Positions 1-8,024 are shown, counted from the stretch's first letter. The stretch: 64,000 bases of DNA from Candidatus Defluviicoccus seviourii (GCA_900609035.2 UXAT02000001.1:226483-290482), one strand, 5' to 3'. Notes: generated from the sequence alone by a model not told the origin. Translations and numbers: made by a program.

Positions 1-126
1 CGGGCCGTTTTCGTGGTTTTCACGTTGAGAGAGCGTGACGGCAAGACATACATTCGGCCGATTTCTGCCCGCTACATGCACAAGCAGGAGGTCACCCACT
101 TTGAAAAAGAAAATCCCACGCTTTGA
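1..126 (+). CDS. brnT: BrnT-family toxin, C-terminal end only
   Basis: The frame is open from the left edge and stops with TGA after about 41 codons. The visible end reads like the tail of a BrnT RNase toxin, with the segment RPISARYMHKQE followed by a short acidic end. BrnT is the ribosome-dependent RNase of a type II toxin-antitoxin pair and lies just upstream of its antitoxin gene, as seen here: the downstream CopG-like gene overlaps this frame by 26 nt. The catalytic core lies outside the window, so activity cannot be judged. Confidence 0.72.
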   Translation, partial: RAVFVVFTLRERDGKTYIRPISARYMHKQEVTHFEKENPTL

Positions 127-352
127 GAGCGATGAGGAAGCGGAAGCCTTTGTCGCTACCGCCGATCTGACCCAGTATGATCTTACCGGCGCAAGACCGG
201 TGCACTTCGAGTTCGAGAAAAAGGCGGCGCAGATCAACATGCGCGTTCCCCGGGGACTCCTCGATGCGGTGAAGGCGCGCGCGGAGGCACGCGGCATTCC
301 CTACACCCGCTTCATACGCGAAATCCTCGAGAAGGCAGTCGCATCGCAGTAG
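101..352 (+). CDS. brnA: CopG/BrnA-like antitoxin
   Basis: A protein of about 83 residues, starting at a TTG 9-10 nt after GCAGGAGG (84-91). This start is chosen over an upstream in-frame ATG at 35, which lies inside the toxin gene. The N-terminal half (KKKIPRFESDEEAEAF) is the acidic toxin-binding part seen in CopG antitoxins. The C-terminal half, from about INMRVPRGLLDAVKARAEARG, looks like a ribbon-helix-helix DNA-binding domain. It overlaps the toxin end and is presumably translationally coupled to it. By family knowledge it neutralises BrnT and represses its own operon. No operator is visible because the promoter lies off the window. Confidence 0.82.
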   Translation: MKKKIPRFESDEEAEAFVATADLTQYDLTGARPVHFEFEKKAAQINMRVPRGLLDAVKARAEARGIPYTRFIREILEKAVASQ

Positions 353-505
353 CACCCCCTCGCCGGTTGTTCCGCCTCCTGGTCACCCGCCCCGGCTCAG
401 GCGATGGGGATGTCGAGCTTGGCGAGCGCCCCCCCGAAGCATGCAGGGAACACGCGATCTGTCCCCGTGCGGACGTTCGTGCCGGCGCTGCTATGAAAGG
501 ATTGC

Positions 506-856
506 ATGATGCTCGGATACTTTTCCCTCATTCTGATCTGCCAGCTTGCCGGCGAAGTGGTTGTCAGGCTGAGCGGCGTCCCGATCCCGGGGCCTGTCAT
601 CGGCATGGCGCTGTTGTTCTTAGGACTGCTCGTCAAGGGCGGTATCCCGGACGGCCTCGCCAAGACCGCCGACGCGCTGCTTGGCAACCTGTCGCTCTTG
701 TTCGTGCCGGCGGGTGTGGGCGTCATGCTGCACACCCAACTCCTTGGGCGCGAGCTGGTGCCGATTGCGGCTTCGATCGTCCTCGGCACGCTGATCACGA
801 TCACGGTGACCGCGCTCGTCATGAGCCGGCTCAGCCGCAAGGGCACGCCGACATGA
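506..856 (+). CDS. lrgA: CidA/LrgA family holin-like protein
   Basis: A 116-residue hydrophobic protein with about four predicted membrane segments. It contains the family signature around residues 20-40 (SGVPIPGPVIGMALLFLGLL). CidA/LrgA proteins are small inner-membrane, holin-like proteins linked to murein hydrolase control, overflow metabolism or pyruvate transport, always with a CidB/LrgB partner. The partner follows here with an ATGA overlap, so the two are translationally coupled. The start is the first of two adjacent ATGs, 5 nt after GAAAGG. A longer open frame spanning both genes in another phase has no family match and was discarded. Confidence 0.86.
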   Translation: MMLGYFSLILICQLAGEVVVRLSGVPIPGPVIGMALLFLGLLVKGGIPDGLAKTADALLGNLSLLFVPAGVGVMLHTQLLGRELVPIAASIVLGTLITITVTALVMSRLSRKGTPT

Positions 857-1572
857 GCGCGCAGCTGCAGGCGCTGTGGGCCACGCTCGGCGCTGGCCCG
901 CTCCTCTTCCTCACCGTCACCCTTCTCGCCCATCAGGCCGGCATGAAGTTGTTCCACTTGAGCGGCGGCAACCCGCTCGTCAATCCGGTCCTGATCGCCA
1001 TGGGCCTGATCATCGCCCTGCTGGTGGCAACCGCCACCCCCTACCCGACCTACTTTGATGGTGCGAAGTTCGTGCACTTCCTCCTTGGCCCGGCGACAGT
1101 CGCACTCGCCATTCCCCTTTACCGGCAGATCCAACACGTCCGCCGCTCCCTGGTCGGCATCCTAACGGCCGTCGTCGTCGGCTCGCTGACCGCCATCATC
1201 ACCGCCGTCGGCATTGCTTGGGCGCTGGGCGCGTCGGAGAAGACACTCCTTTCACTGGCACCGAAGTCGGCCACCGCGCCGGTCGCGATGGCGATCACCG
1301 AGCAAGTTGGCGGCCTGCCGACGCTGACGGCACCGGTGGTCATCCTCACCGGCATCACCGGCGCGATGACGGCAACGACGCTCATTCGCCTGCTCCGGAT
1401 CAAGGACTGGCGCGCCGGCGGCCTTGCGATCGGGCTTGCCTCGCACGGCATCGGCACCGCCCGGGCTTTCCAGGTTAACGAGCTGGCGGGCGCCTTTTCC
1501 GGCCTCGCCATGGGTCTGAACGCGCTGGCGACCGCAATCCTGGTACCGCTGTTGTTGCGGTTGTTCTTCTAG
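853..1572 (+). CDS. lrgB: CidB/LrgB family membrane protein
   Basis: 239 residues, very hydrophobic, with six or more membrane segments. The family core is visible: GGNPLVNPVLIAMGL near residues 37-51, LGPATVALAIPLY near 76-88, and the end region with GLASHGIGTARAFQ and EVNELAGAFSGLAMG-like spacing. It starts at the ATG overlapping the lrgA stop codon (ATGA). With LrgA it forms the two-component membrane module that has been linked to autolysis control and to export or import of small C3 acids. No LytR/LysR-type regulator is seen next to it. Confidence 0.87.
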   Translation: MSAQLQALWATLGAGPLLFLTVTLLAHQAGMKLFHLSGGNPLVNPVLIAMGLIIALLVATATPYPTYFDGAKFVHFLLGPATVALAIPLYRQIQHVRRSLVGILTAVVVGSLTAIITAVGIAWALGASEKTLLSLAPKSATAPVAMAITEQVGGLPTLTAPVVILTGITGAMTATTLIRLLRIKDWRAGGLAIGLASHGIGTARAFQVNELAGAFSGLAMGLNALATAILVPLLLRLFF

Positions 1573-1616
1573 CCGGCGGTCAAGAACGGAGAGGTCTTAA
1601 TGCCTGCCAACCCCGA

Positions 1617-1632
1617 TTAAGAATTCGTTAAC
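1617..1632 (+). promoter_or_regulatory. Candidate CtrA binding site
   Basis: TTAA-GAATTCG-TTAAC matches the full CtrA consensus TTAA-N7-TTAAC with no mismatch. It lies about 58 bp upstream of the next gene's ATG, a usual place for a CtrA-controlled promoter in alphaproteobacteria. The motif match is seen directly; its use by CtrA is inferred. Confidence 0.5.
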
Positions 1633-1689
1633 CACTGTGTGGCATAAACCGCGAACTAACGCGCTTCAGTGTGATGGGAGGCTTTGGCG

Positions 1690-2073
1690 ATGGACGGCGG
1701 AAGTGGTGCCCCGTTGGCGTGTATAGGCGCCGTTGTGATCCGCCGCTGGCTCGTTGTCGCGAGCAGCCGCTGCCCCGACGGCAGGATCGGCGCCTATGTG
1801 GCGTCAAGCGAGCGCATCGGCTCGAATCCGCCGGTGCCCGTGCCGGGTATGCCTTCTGGTGGCACCGAAGACCTCTGGGTGGACGCTACACGCTTCACAT
1901 CCGAGACGTTTGATACCGGCGAGATCAGCGATCTCGAGGCGTTTCTTGAGGCGATGGCTGAACTTGAGCGGGTGGGCGCAACCATTCTCGACGCCGAGGC
2001 CTGGCAGGCGATCAAGAAAGCCGCTGCGCGCCGCATCATCCGCCTGCAAAGCGAGCAAGCCTTCACCGACTGA
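1690..2073 (+). CDS. Hypothetical protein
   Basis: 127 residues with no family I recognise. The start ATG sits 8 nt after GGGAGG (1676-1681). An in-frame TTG six bases upstream is the alternative. The first half is hydrophobic to neutral (VVIRRWLVVAS), followed by a proline/glycine stretch. The second half is an acidic helix (ISDLEAFLEAMAELERVGATI) and ends with a basic helix (AIKKAAARRIIRLQ). It stands alone between lrgAB and the ChaN-like gene, with a candidate CtrA site in front. Confidence 0.6.
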   Translation: MDGGSGAPLACIGAVVIRRWLVVASSRCPDGRIGAYVASSERIGSNPPVPVPGMPSGGTEDLWVDATRFTSETFDTGEISDLEAFLEAMAELERVGATILDAEAWQAIKKAAARRIIRLQSEQAFTD

Positions 2074-2086
2074 CGGTTAGCGTGCC

Positions 2087-2103
2087 CGCGGTCCACGACC
2101 GCG
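2087..2103. repeat. Short perfect hairpin after a gene
   Basis: CGCGGTC-CAC-GACCGCG, 14 nt after the preceding stop codon. It could help end transcription or stabilise the mRNA end, but no T-run follows, so it is not called a terminator. Confidence 0.35.
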
Positions 2104-2159
2104 TGCGGCAGCTCCCTCCCTGCTGACGGCCCTTGCCGTTCGCGCTGCGCCGGCAGACA

Positions 2160-3122
2160 ATGCCGGCCGCAATGACACCAGCCGTCACACCCAGGGCGAA
2201 CCAATCGCAGCCACCCGCTTCGCGTTCGCCGCGCCGGCCGGCACAAGGCGCCGTCGCCGCCTGCGTCATTGCCCTTGCCTTGAGCGCATGCACCTCCGAT
2301 CGCAGCAGCGAATGCGCGCCGGCTGGCCGCTGGATCGACCCCGCTACCGGGCAGCCGGTTACAGCCGACGGGCTGTCGGCCGGGCTTGCGGCACGACCGA
2401 TCGTGCTCCTAGGCGAGGAGCACGACAACGCGGCGCACCACCGCTGGCAGTTGAACGTCATCGAAGAACTCCAGGCGCGCCGGCCCGTTCTCGTGCTCGG
2501 CTTCGAGATGTTCGGGCGCTCTTCGCAGCCGGTGCTCGATCAGTGGGTTGCCGGCGAACTCGATGCCGACCAGTTTCTCCTCGCCGCCCGCTGGAAGGAG
2601 ACCTGGGGCTTCGATCCCCAGCTCTATCTGCCGATTTTCGAGTTTGCGCGCCGGCACAAGCTGCCGATGCGGGCCCTCAACGTCGACCGCACGTTGATCC
2701 GCCGCGTTGCGCGCGAGGGCTTGGCGGCGGTTCCCAGTACCGAGAGAGAGGGCATCGGCGATCCGGCACCAGCCCTGCCCGCCTATCGCCGCTGGCTCGC
2801 CGAGGTCTTTGCTCACAGGCACGCGCCGCATGGCGATCGGGCTGCGGCCGTGCCGGACCCCGCGTTCGAGCGTTTCGTGGCGGCGCAACTGACCTGGGAT
2901 CGGGCAATGGCCGAAGCCCTCGCCGCAGCGCACGCCCAGCCGGGAGCGCCGCTGGTGGTCGGCATCGCCGGGATCGGCCACCTGCAGAACGGCTGGGGCA
3001 TCCCGCATCAGCTGCGCGACTTGGGCATCGTTGACGCCGCCGTGCTGCTGCCGGTCGCGGCCGGCACGGCGTGTGCGGATCTGCCGGCCGGTTTTGCCGA
3101 TGCGGTTTTCGTTATCGAGTGA
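2160..3122 (+). CDS. ChaN family heme-binding lipoprotein
   Basis: 320 residues. A signal peptide ends in a lipobox (ALALSAC, Cys at about residue 44), so the protein should be an outer-membrane or periplasmic lipoprotein. After it comes the ChaN / cofactor-haem-binding domain: the opening GEEHDNAAHH motif, GFEMFGRSSQPVLDQW, WGFDPQLYLPIFEFARRH, and the end with GIAGIGHLQNGWGIP. ChaN of Campylobacter binds stacked hemes and is thought to act in iron uptake. The start is uncertain: ATG codons at 2160 and 2172 are both possible and give a long basic n-region. No TonB or heme transporter gene is adjacent. Confidence 0.82.
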   Translation: MPAAMTPAVTPRANQSQPPASRSPRRPAQGAVAACVIALALSACTSDRSSECAPAGRWIDPATGQPVTADGLSAGLAARPIVLLGEEHDNAAHHRWQLNVIEELQARRPVLVLGFEMFGRSSQPVLDQWVAGELDADQFLLAARWKETWGFDPQLYLPIFEFARRHKLPMRALNVDRTLIRRVAREGLAAVPSTEREGIGDPAPALPAYRRWLAEVFAHRHAPHGDRAAAVPDPAFERFVAAQLTWDRAMAEALAAAHAQPGAPLVVGIAGIGHLQNGWGIPHQLRDLGIVDAAVLLPVAAGTACADLPAGFADAVFVIE

Positions 3123-3139
3123 GTGGGCGCCGATTGCGT

Positions 3140-3176
3140 CGCGTCACCGGAGCGCGTCACCGGATCGCGTCAGCGG
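3140..3176. repeat. Three copies of a 13-bp tandem repeat
   Basis: CGCGTCACCGGAG, CGCGTCACCGGAT and CGCGTCAGCGG follow one another with a 13-bp period. They lie between two convergent genes and run into the last codons of the minus-strand gene. Confidence 0.6.
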
Positions 3177-4468
3177 CGACGGGTGGCGGGCGCACGCTCG
3201 GCCAGGATCTTGTCGATGCGGCGGCCATCCATGTCGACCACCTCGAAGCGCCAGCCGCGCCAGAGAAACGATTCACCTGGCGTCGGCAGCCGGCGGAGGT
3301 GCCACAGCACGAAACCAGCGACGGTGTGGAAGTCTTGCCCGGGCGGCAAATCGAGCTCCAGGATATCAGCGATGTTGTCAACCGGCATTGAACCATCGAG
3401 CAGCCAGGAACCATCCTCACGCTGCACCGCCGGCGCATCCTCCGGTCCAACGGGCTGATCAAGGCTGCCGACGATCGCGCTCAGGATATCGGTCGCGGTG
3501 ACGATCCCCTCGAAGCTACCGTACTCGTCCACAACCAGGGCCATATGAATTGGATTCGTCCTCAACATTTCGATCACGTCGAGAACGTCTGCTCCTTCAT
3601 GAACGACGATGGCGTTCCTCACAAGGCTACCGACGTCAAGCGGATCGTCGGTAAGGCACGCGTTGAGGACGTCCTTCGTCTGCACAACACCGACGACCTC
3701 GTCGATCCTGCCGCGACACGCCGGCAAGCGGGAATGCCGCGTTTGGCGCAAGGCAGCCCGGATCGACGCTTGGTCACCGTCCAGATTGATCCAATCGACA
3801 TCTGGCCGCGGTGTCATCACGGAACGCGCGGTCCGATCCCCCAACCGCAAGATGCTTGACAGCATCTGTCCTTCCGCGGGCTCGACGATGCCAGCGGCCT
3901 CACCTTCGCGGATCAGGGCCTTGATCTCCTCCTCAGTCACCGCCGGCTGCGCCGTGTGGCCAAGGCCCATCAACCGCATTGCCAGGTGTGACGACCGGTC
4001 CAGCAGCCAGACCGCTGGCGCCGCCACGCGTGCGAGCAGTTCGAGCGGCATCGCGACCATCGCTGCGGTCCCGGCAGGATTGCGCAAGGCCAACCGTTTG
4101 GGGACAAGCTCGCCGACGATCAGCGTCAAGTAGACGATGATGACGACGACGGCCGCCAGTGCCACCGGTTCGACGAGCGCAGCCGGTACGCCTGCCGCGG
4201 CCAGCCAACCGGCAAGCGCCTCAGCAATCGTGGCGCCGCTGAAGGCTCCGGTCAGGACCCCGACCAGCGTAATGCCCACCTGAACGGTGGAGAGAAAGCG
4301 TCCTGGATCGACGCTAAGCTGCAACGCCCTTGCCGCGCCGGTGCTGCCCTGCTGCGCCATCACCTTGAGCTGTGACGGCCGGACCGAAACCATCGCCAGC
4401 TCCGCCATCGCAAGGAAGCCATTGACAACAATCAGCATCAGGACGACAACGAGGTCGAGAGCGAGCAT
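3170..4468 (-). CDS. CorC/HlyC family CNNM-CBS membrane protein
   Basis: 432 residues. An N-terminal DUF21/CNNM transmembrane domain spans about residues 1-190, with four hydrophobic segments and the family sequence NGFLAMAELAMVSVRPSQL near the start. It is followed by a pair of CBS domains (about 205-335, with PRPDVDWINLD and VVDEYGSFEGIVTATDIL) and a C-terminal CorC_HlyC domain (about 345-430, VAGFVLWHLRRLPTPGE). Proteins of this build are inner-membrane transport or Mg/Co resistance proteins; the old name hemolysin is misleading. AAGGA stands 11 nt before the ATG. The ATG overlaps the ATG of the divergent gene by two bases (CATG). Confidence 0.86.
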   Translation of the reverse strand: MLALDLVVVLMLIVVNGFLAMAELAMVSVRPSQLKVMAQQGSTGAARALQLSVDPGRFLSTVQVGITLVGVLTGAFSGATIAEALAGWLAAAGVPAALVEPVALAAVVVIIVYLTLIVGELVPKRLALRNPAGTAAMVAMPLELLARVAAPAVWLLDRSSHLAMRLMGLGHTAQPAVTEEEIKALIREGEAAGIVEPAEGQMLSSILRLGDRTARSVMTPRPDVDWINLDGDQASIRAALRQTRHSRLPACRGRIDEVVGVVQTKDVLNACLTDDPLDVGSLVRNAIVVHEGADVLDVIEMLRTNPIHMALVVDEYGSFEGIVTATDILSAIVGSLDQPVGPEDAPAVQREDGSWLLDGSMPVDNIADILELDLPPGQDFHTVAGFVLWHLRRLPTPGESFLWRGWRFEVVDMDGRRIDKILAERAPATRRR

Positions 4469-5336
4469 GATTCCAAGGGTCCTTCCCGCGCTGGCTGTGG
4501 CGATACTGCTGCTCGGTGCCTTCCGTGAGGCTGGCGCCGGCGAGGGCGACGGGCAATCAAGCCCCTGTTTGCAGCGCTACCGCGAGGTCGTGTCCTTTCA
4601 GCCGGCGCCGGCCGATGTCGGTCGGGCGCCGCTGGATGTGCTAGCCCCTTTGGCGCCGCACCAACCATTTGCCGTCGAGGCCAACCTCAGCATCAAGGAG
4701 CTCGCCGGCCCAATCCCGATCGCCCTCCATGTGCGCTATCCCGAAGGCTCGATCAACCCCGGCAGCAAGGACACGCCTGCCGGCGGCGCCCAATTCTATG
4801 CCCCGGTTTTGGCCGGTTCCGAGGCAACGGCAGCCTGCCTTGGCTACCGCGTCCGCTTCGAGGATGGTTTCGCCTTCGCCCGCGGCGGCAAGCTGCCGGG
4901 CCTGTTCGGATCCGAAGGTGCTCCGGTGACGACGGCAAGCGGCTGCCGGCCGGTGTACGACCAAGCCGGCTTCAGCGCCCGGCTGATGTGGCGCTCGGGC
5001 GGCCGCGGTGAGGTCTATGCGTATACCCAGAACAAGACCGCGCGCTGCGGCGAGAGCCTGGGCCGCGGCAACTGGACGTACGCAACCGGACCCTGGATCG
5101 CCGTCCAGGAGGAGGTGATCCTCAACACGCCGGGCCATGACGACGGCCGGGTGCGGGTATGGATCGATGGCCGCCTCGTCCTCGACCAAGGAGGGCTCCT
5201 TTACCGATCAGGCCCGGCCGTGCATATCCAAGGACTGTTCTTCAGCACGTTTTTCGGTGGCAAGAAGCCAGACTGGGCATCACCCCGCGATCAGGGCACC
5301 GACTTCGCCGATTTTCGCCTCGGTCTGCCGCGCTAA
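4467..5336 (+). CDS. Secreted polysaccharide lyase family 14-like protein
   Basis: 289 residues with a clear signal peptide (MIPRVLPALAVAILLLGAF, cleavage near residue 24). The body looks like the jelly-roll of PL14-type alginate/glucuronan lyases: YRVRFEDGFAFARGGKLPGL, GFSARLMWRSGGRGEVYAY, WIAVQEEVILNTPG, GRVRVWIDGRLVLDQGG and LFFSTFFGG. By family knowledge it would bind or cleave an acidic polysaccharide outside the cytoplasm. The substrate cannot be told from sequence. It has only weak ribosome-binding sequence and its start codon overlaps that of the divergent CorC-like gene. No neighbouring polysaccharide cluster is present. Confidence 0.72.
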   Translation: MIPRVLPALAVAILLLGAFREAGAGEGDGQSSPCLQRYREVVSFQPAPADVGRAPLDVLAPLAPHQPFAVEANLSIKELAGPIPIALHVRYPEGSINPGSKDTPAGGAQFYAPVLAGSEATAACLGYRVRFEDGFAFARGGKLPGLFGSEGAPVTTASGCRPVYDQAGFSARLMWRSGGRGEVYAYTQNKTARCGESLGRGNWTYATGPWIAVQEEVILNTPGHDDGRVRVWIDGRLVLDQGGLLYRSGPAVHIQGLFFSTFFGGKKPDWASPRDQGTDFADFRLGLPR

Positions 5337-5572
5337 CCCAGCCATCGCGCCACCAGCGGCCGGCACCGGCGAGGCGCAGCATGTTGCGGCGCCGTCTCAA
5401 GTGCGGTCGCAATATTCGCGAGGCAGTTTCGTGCCGCTTTGGGCGGGCGCACATGTTGCCTGCAGTCAACACCCTGACAGCTTGACTTCGGCGCCAAAAT
5501 TGCCTCCAATCTTCACTAATAACGCCGCCAATGAAAATGAGCGGCAGCATCAACGGGAAGGAACGTATCGCG

Positions 5573-6271
5573 ATGCCTGCAACCGCACCGGCGTGGCAGG
5601 GAGCAGTCGAATGCGACGGCTGCGCCTTCCGCCGTTTTGGCCTGTTTGCCGACCTGCATGCCGAAGACTTGGCGCAGCAGCCGTTTCCGATCGATCGCCT
5701 CAGCCTTGCTGCCGGCGATCCGCTCTATCAGGAGGGTGGCCGCGCCCGTTCTGTCTTCTCGATCGTCGGCGGCGTCGTCAAGTTGGAGAAGATCTCGCCC
5801 AGCGGTGGCCGGCGCATCGTCCGCCTGCATCGGTCGGGCGATGCCATCGGCCTGGAAGCGCTGCTCGGCCTCGACTACGAACATACCGCGACCGCATTGC
5901 GGCCGATGTCGGTTTGCCGCATTCCGAGTGTCGCCATCGACGAGCTAGGCCACCGCTCGTCGCGGCTGGTCAAGCAGTTGATGGCCCGCTGGCACCAGGC
6001 CGTCCATCAGGCGGATCTGTGCCTGACGCTGCTCTCGACCGGCTCCGCCCGCGCGCGCGTCGCCCGGCTGCTCCTCTACTTGGGCGGCGAGGGCCGTGGC
6101 AGCGTCTGCGACGGGCTGACCCGCGAGGACATGGCGTCGTTGTTGTCGATCACGGTTGAAACCGCGAGCCGGGTCGTGGCCGAGTTTCGCCGCCGCGGCG
6201 TGATCACCGCGATGGGCAGCAACCGCTTCCTGCTCGCCACCGGCGCGCTGCGCGAAATCGCCGAAAATTGA
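5573..6271 (+). CDS. FNR/CRP-family transcription regulator with CxxC
   Basis: 232 residues. The start is the ATG about 10 nt after GGGAAGGA; an upstream in-frame ATG at 5531 lacks such a site. The N-terminus carries CDGC (Cys14, Cys17), then a cyclic-nucleotide-binding-type beta-roll (about 25-125, LYQEGGRARSVFSIVGG). A third cysteine, C115 in MSVCRIP, matches the position of FNR Cys122. The helix-turn-helix (about 180-215) holds E196-x-x-S199-R200, the residues that in FNR read TTGAT half sites. The usual fourth cluster ligand (third N-terminal cysteine) is missing. It is thus FNR-like, but 4Fe-4S binding is uncertain. It heads a run of redox-related genes and has an FNR-like palindrome at its own stop. 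Confidence 0.82.
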   Translation: MPATAPAWQGAVECDGCAFRRFGLFADLHAEDLAQQPFPIDRLSLAAGDPLYQEGGRARSVFSIVGGVVKLEKISPSGGRRIVRLHRSGDAIGLEALLGLDYEHTATALRPMSVCRIPSVAIDELGHRSSRLVKQLMARWHQAVHQADLCLTLLSTGSARARVARLLLYLGGEGRGSVCDGLTREDMASLLSITVETASRVVAEFRRRGVITAMGSNRFLLATGALREIAEN

Positions 6272-6281
6272 CGTTCGTCAA
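6268..6281 (+). promoter_or_regulatory. FNR/FixK-like palindrome TTGAC-N4-GTCAA
   Basis: TTGACGTTCGTCAA is a perfect 5-N4-5 inverted repeat, one base per half site away from the FNR consensus TTGAT-N4-ATCAA. It overlaps the stop codon of the FNR-like gene and lies about 145 bp upstream of the cytochrome gene. It is the obvious candidate operator for the downstream run. Binding is inferred. Confidence 0.55.
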
Positions 6282-6418
6282 TCCCGGCCGGGCGCAGAAC
6301 TGACCACGCGCGCCTGCCACCGTCCTCGATCGCGCTAGGCTTGGGCCTGCGATCGAAGCTGGCAGCGGTAACGAACCCTTGCACCGATCGCACCGCGATT
6401 GCAGCAGCGAGGTGCGTC

Positions 6419-6829
6419 ATGCCGATGCGTGCGAAGGTTCGCCCCCTACCCCTTATCCTCGGTCTTGTCCTGGCTGCAGCGGCCGGTTTCGCCGCGGCAC
6501 ACGTGGTTCGCCCCGTCGCCGGTGCCGACGCGCCGGCCGGCGCAAGCCAGGCAGCGACCGAGCCTCTCAAGCCGGCCCACATCGTCAACCCTGGTCCCGC
6601 GACCAAAGCCTATGACCGCAAGCTCGAGTTTGCGGTGTTCAACAAGAATTGCACCCAGTGCCATGTCTCGGTCGCCGATCCCGAGCGCCCGGGCAAGACA
6701 CGCGACGAGTGGTACCGCATCGTCAACCTCATGGAGGGGCATGGCCTCGTTGTAAGCCAAGAAGAGGCGGACATGATCGTTGACCTCCTGTTCAAGTTGC
6801 GGGCCGGCGTTGAGGATGAGGCCGGCTGA
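6419..6829 (+). CDS. Small periplasmic c-type cytochrome
   Basis: 136 residues: a signal peptide or membrane anchor (about residues 8-27, LPLILGLVLAAAAGFAAAH), a Pro/Ala-rich linker, then one heme-binding CTQCH (residues 78-82). A methionine in NLMEGHG downstream could be the axial ligand. The domain is short, so this is a small monoheme electron carrier and not a multi-heme enzyme. It follows the FNR-like palindrome and precedes the Tat-exported MBL-fold gene by 46 bp, so co-transcription is likely. No known partner enzyme is recognised. Confidence 0.75.
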   Translation: MPMRAKVRPLPLILGLVLAAAAGFAAAHVVRPVAGADAPAGASQAATEPLKPAHIVNPGPATKAYDRKLEFAVFNKNCTQCHVSVADPERPGKTRDEWYRIVNLMEGHGLVVSQEEADMIVDLLFKLRAGVEDEAG

Positions 6830-6875
6830 GCGGCCGGCGGCCCGATCGCAGTTCCACCGGTTAAGGAGAACGCAC

Positions 6876-7964
6876 ATGCACCGACGTGATTTCCTGAAAA
6901 CGGCTTGTGCCGGCAGCCTGCTGAGCGCCGCCTACGTCGCAACGCCCAAGCGCAGCCAAGCGCGCGAGACGCTCGCCATCGGCGAGGTCAAGAGCGTCAA
7001 GGTCGATGTCATTTCCGAGACCAGCTGGTTCAACAACGACCAGCTGAAGAAGGACATCACCGATTTCGGCGGTGCGGCGACCAACCAGTACACGATCCCC
7101 TGGGACTGGGACAACGCCGGCGGTTACGCCGCGCTGATCACCGTCACAGCCCTCGACGGCGACGAAAAGACGATCCTGCTCGACAGCGGCTGGAACAACG
7201 CCTGGATGGACTATGTCTTCGAGAAGAAAAACATCCCGACGATGTTACAGCGCGGCGAGATCGACTTCATGGTGCTCTCGCACTGGCACCTGGATCACCT
7301 CTGGGGCATCGAATCGACGCTCAAGCACAATCCCAACATCAAGATCTATGCGCCGGCGACGCACTATCCCGAGGACATGGCGCTCCTGCGCGAAAAGGCG
7401 ACGCTGACCGCCACCGGGCGCGACGGCAAGCCGGTCACGATCTGCAAGAACAGCGTGCCGCATACGGGCGAGCTGGCTCTATGCACCGCCGAAGGCGACG
7501 CCGGCAGCGGCGTCTACCGGCCCTTCCCCGGCATGGCGATCAAGATGTTCGACGTGCCCATCTTGCTGCGGGTTCGCGGAGAGAACACGCTCTATTTCAA
7601 CGTCAAGGACAAGGGCATCGTCACCGTCACCGGTTGCTGCCATCCCGGCTTGCTGACCCTGTTCTCGGCGGCACGGCGCAGCTTCGAAGGCTACGAGCCC
7701 TACGGCTGCTATGGCGGGCTGCACTTGAGCCTGTTCGAGACCTGGGATCCCAAGTTCGATGACATCATCAAGGGTGTGAAATCGTTCGGCCTCAAGAAGG
7801 TCGCGTGCAACCACTGCACCGGCTGGCTGTGGGCGGAAAAGGCCGCTGCCGAAGGGGTGCCGATCGTCAAGGGGACGGACACCTTCAAGTCCTACAAGCG
7901 GCAGTCGAGCGTTGCCAAGGCCAGCAACGTCTTTCTCACCAACGGCGACACGGTGACATTCTGA
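6876..7964 (+). CDS. Tat-exported metallo-beta-lactamase-fold protein
   Basis: 362 residues; AAGGAG stands 7 nt before the ATG. The N-terminus MHRRDFLKTACAGSLL is a twin-arginine signal, so the folded protein should be exported. The metal site is intact: HWHLDH (136-141), the His in TGCCHPG (H256), and HCTG (H313). The motifs GGLHL and NHCTG resemble the COG1237 group (homologues of the archaeal protein once annotated as a dihydropterin synthase), which is mainly of unknown substrate. The order cytochrome c - Tat protein suggests a periplasmic oxidation or hydrolysis coupled to electron transfer, but the substrate is unknown. Confidence 0.8.
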   Translation: MHRRDFLKTACAGSLLSAAYVATPKRSQARETLAIGEVKSVKVDVISETSWFNNDQLKKDITDFGGAATNQYTIPWDWDNAGGYAALITVTALDGDEKTILLDSGWNNAWMDYVFEKKNIPTMLQRGEIDFMVLSHWHLDHLWGIESTLKHNPNIKIYAPATHYPEDMALLREKATLTATGRDGKPVTICKNSVPHTGELALCTAEGDAGSGVYRPFPGMAIKMFDVPILLRVRGENTLYFNVKDKGIVTVTGCCHPGLLTLFSAARRSFEGYEPYGCYGGLHLSLFETWDPKFDDIIKGVKSFGLKKVACNHCTGWLWAEKAAAEGVPIVKGTDTFKSYKRQSSVAKASNVFLTNGDTVTF

Positions 7965-7980
7965 ACCTCAGGCCTCGCGG

Positions 7981-8024
7981 CGGGGAGGCGCAAAGGCCAA
8001 GCCATAATCGGCCCAGCCTCCCCG
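7981..8024. repeat. Intercistronic hairpin
   Basis: CGGGGAGGC and GCCTCCCCG form a perfect 9-bp stem across 26 nt. It lies between the MBL-fold gene and the membrane-protein gene. There is no T-run, so it is more likely an mRNA-stability or partial attenuation element than a strong terminator. Confidence 0.5.

Noticed and set aside
367..1572. 401-residue open frame across the CidA/LrgA-CidB/LrgB region
   Set aside because: Its first 160 residues are out of phase with lrgA, Arg/Pro-rich and without family similarity. Only the part from 853 is a gene (lrgB).
5480..5500. Second FNR-like site upstream of the regulator (CTTGACTTCGGCGCCAA)
   Set aside because: Only one half site is good; the other arm and the spacing do not fit.
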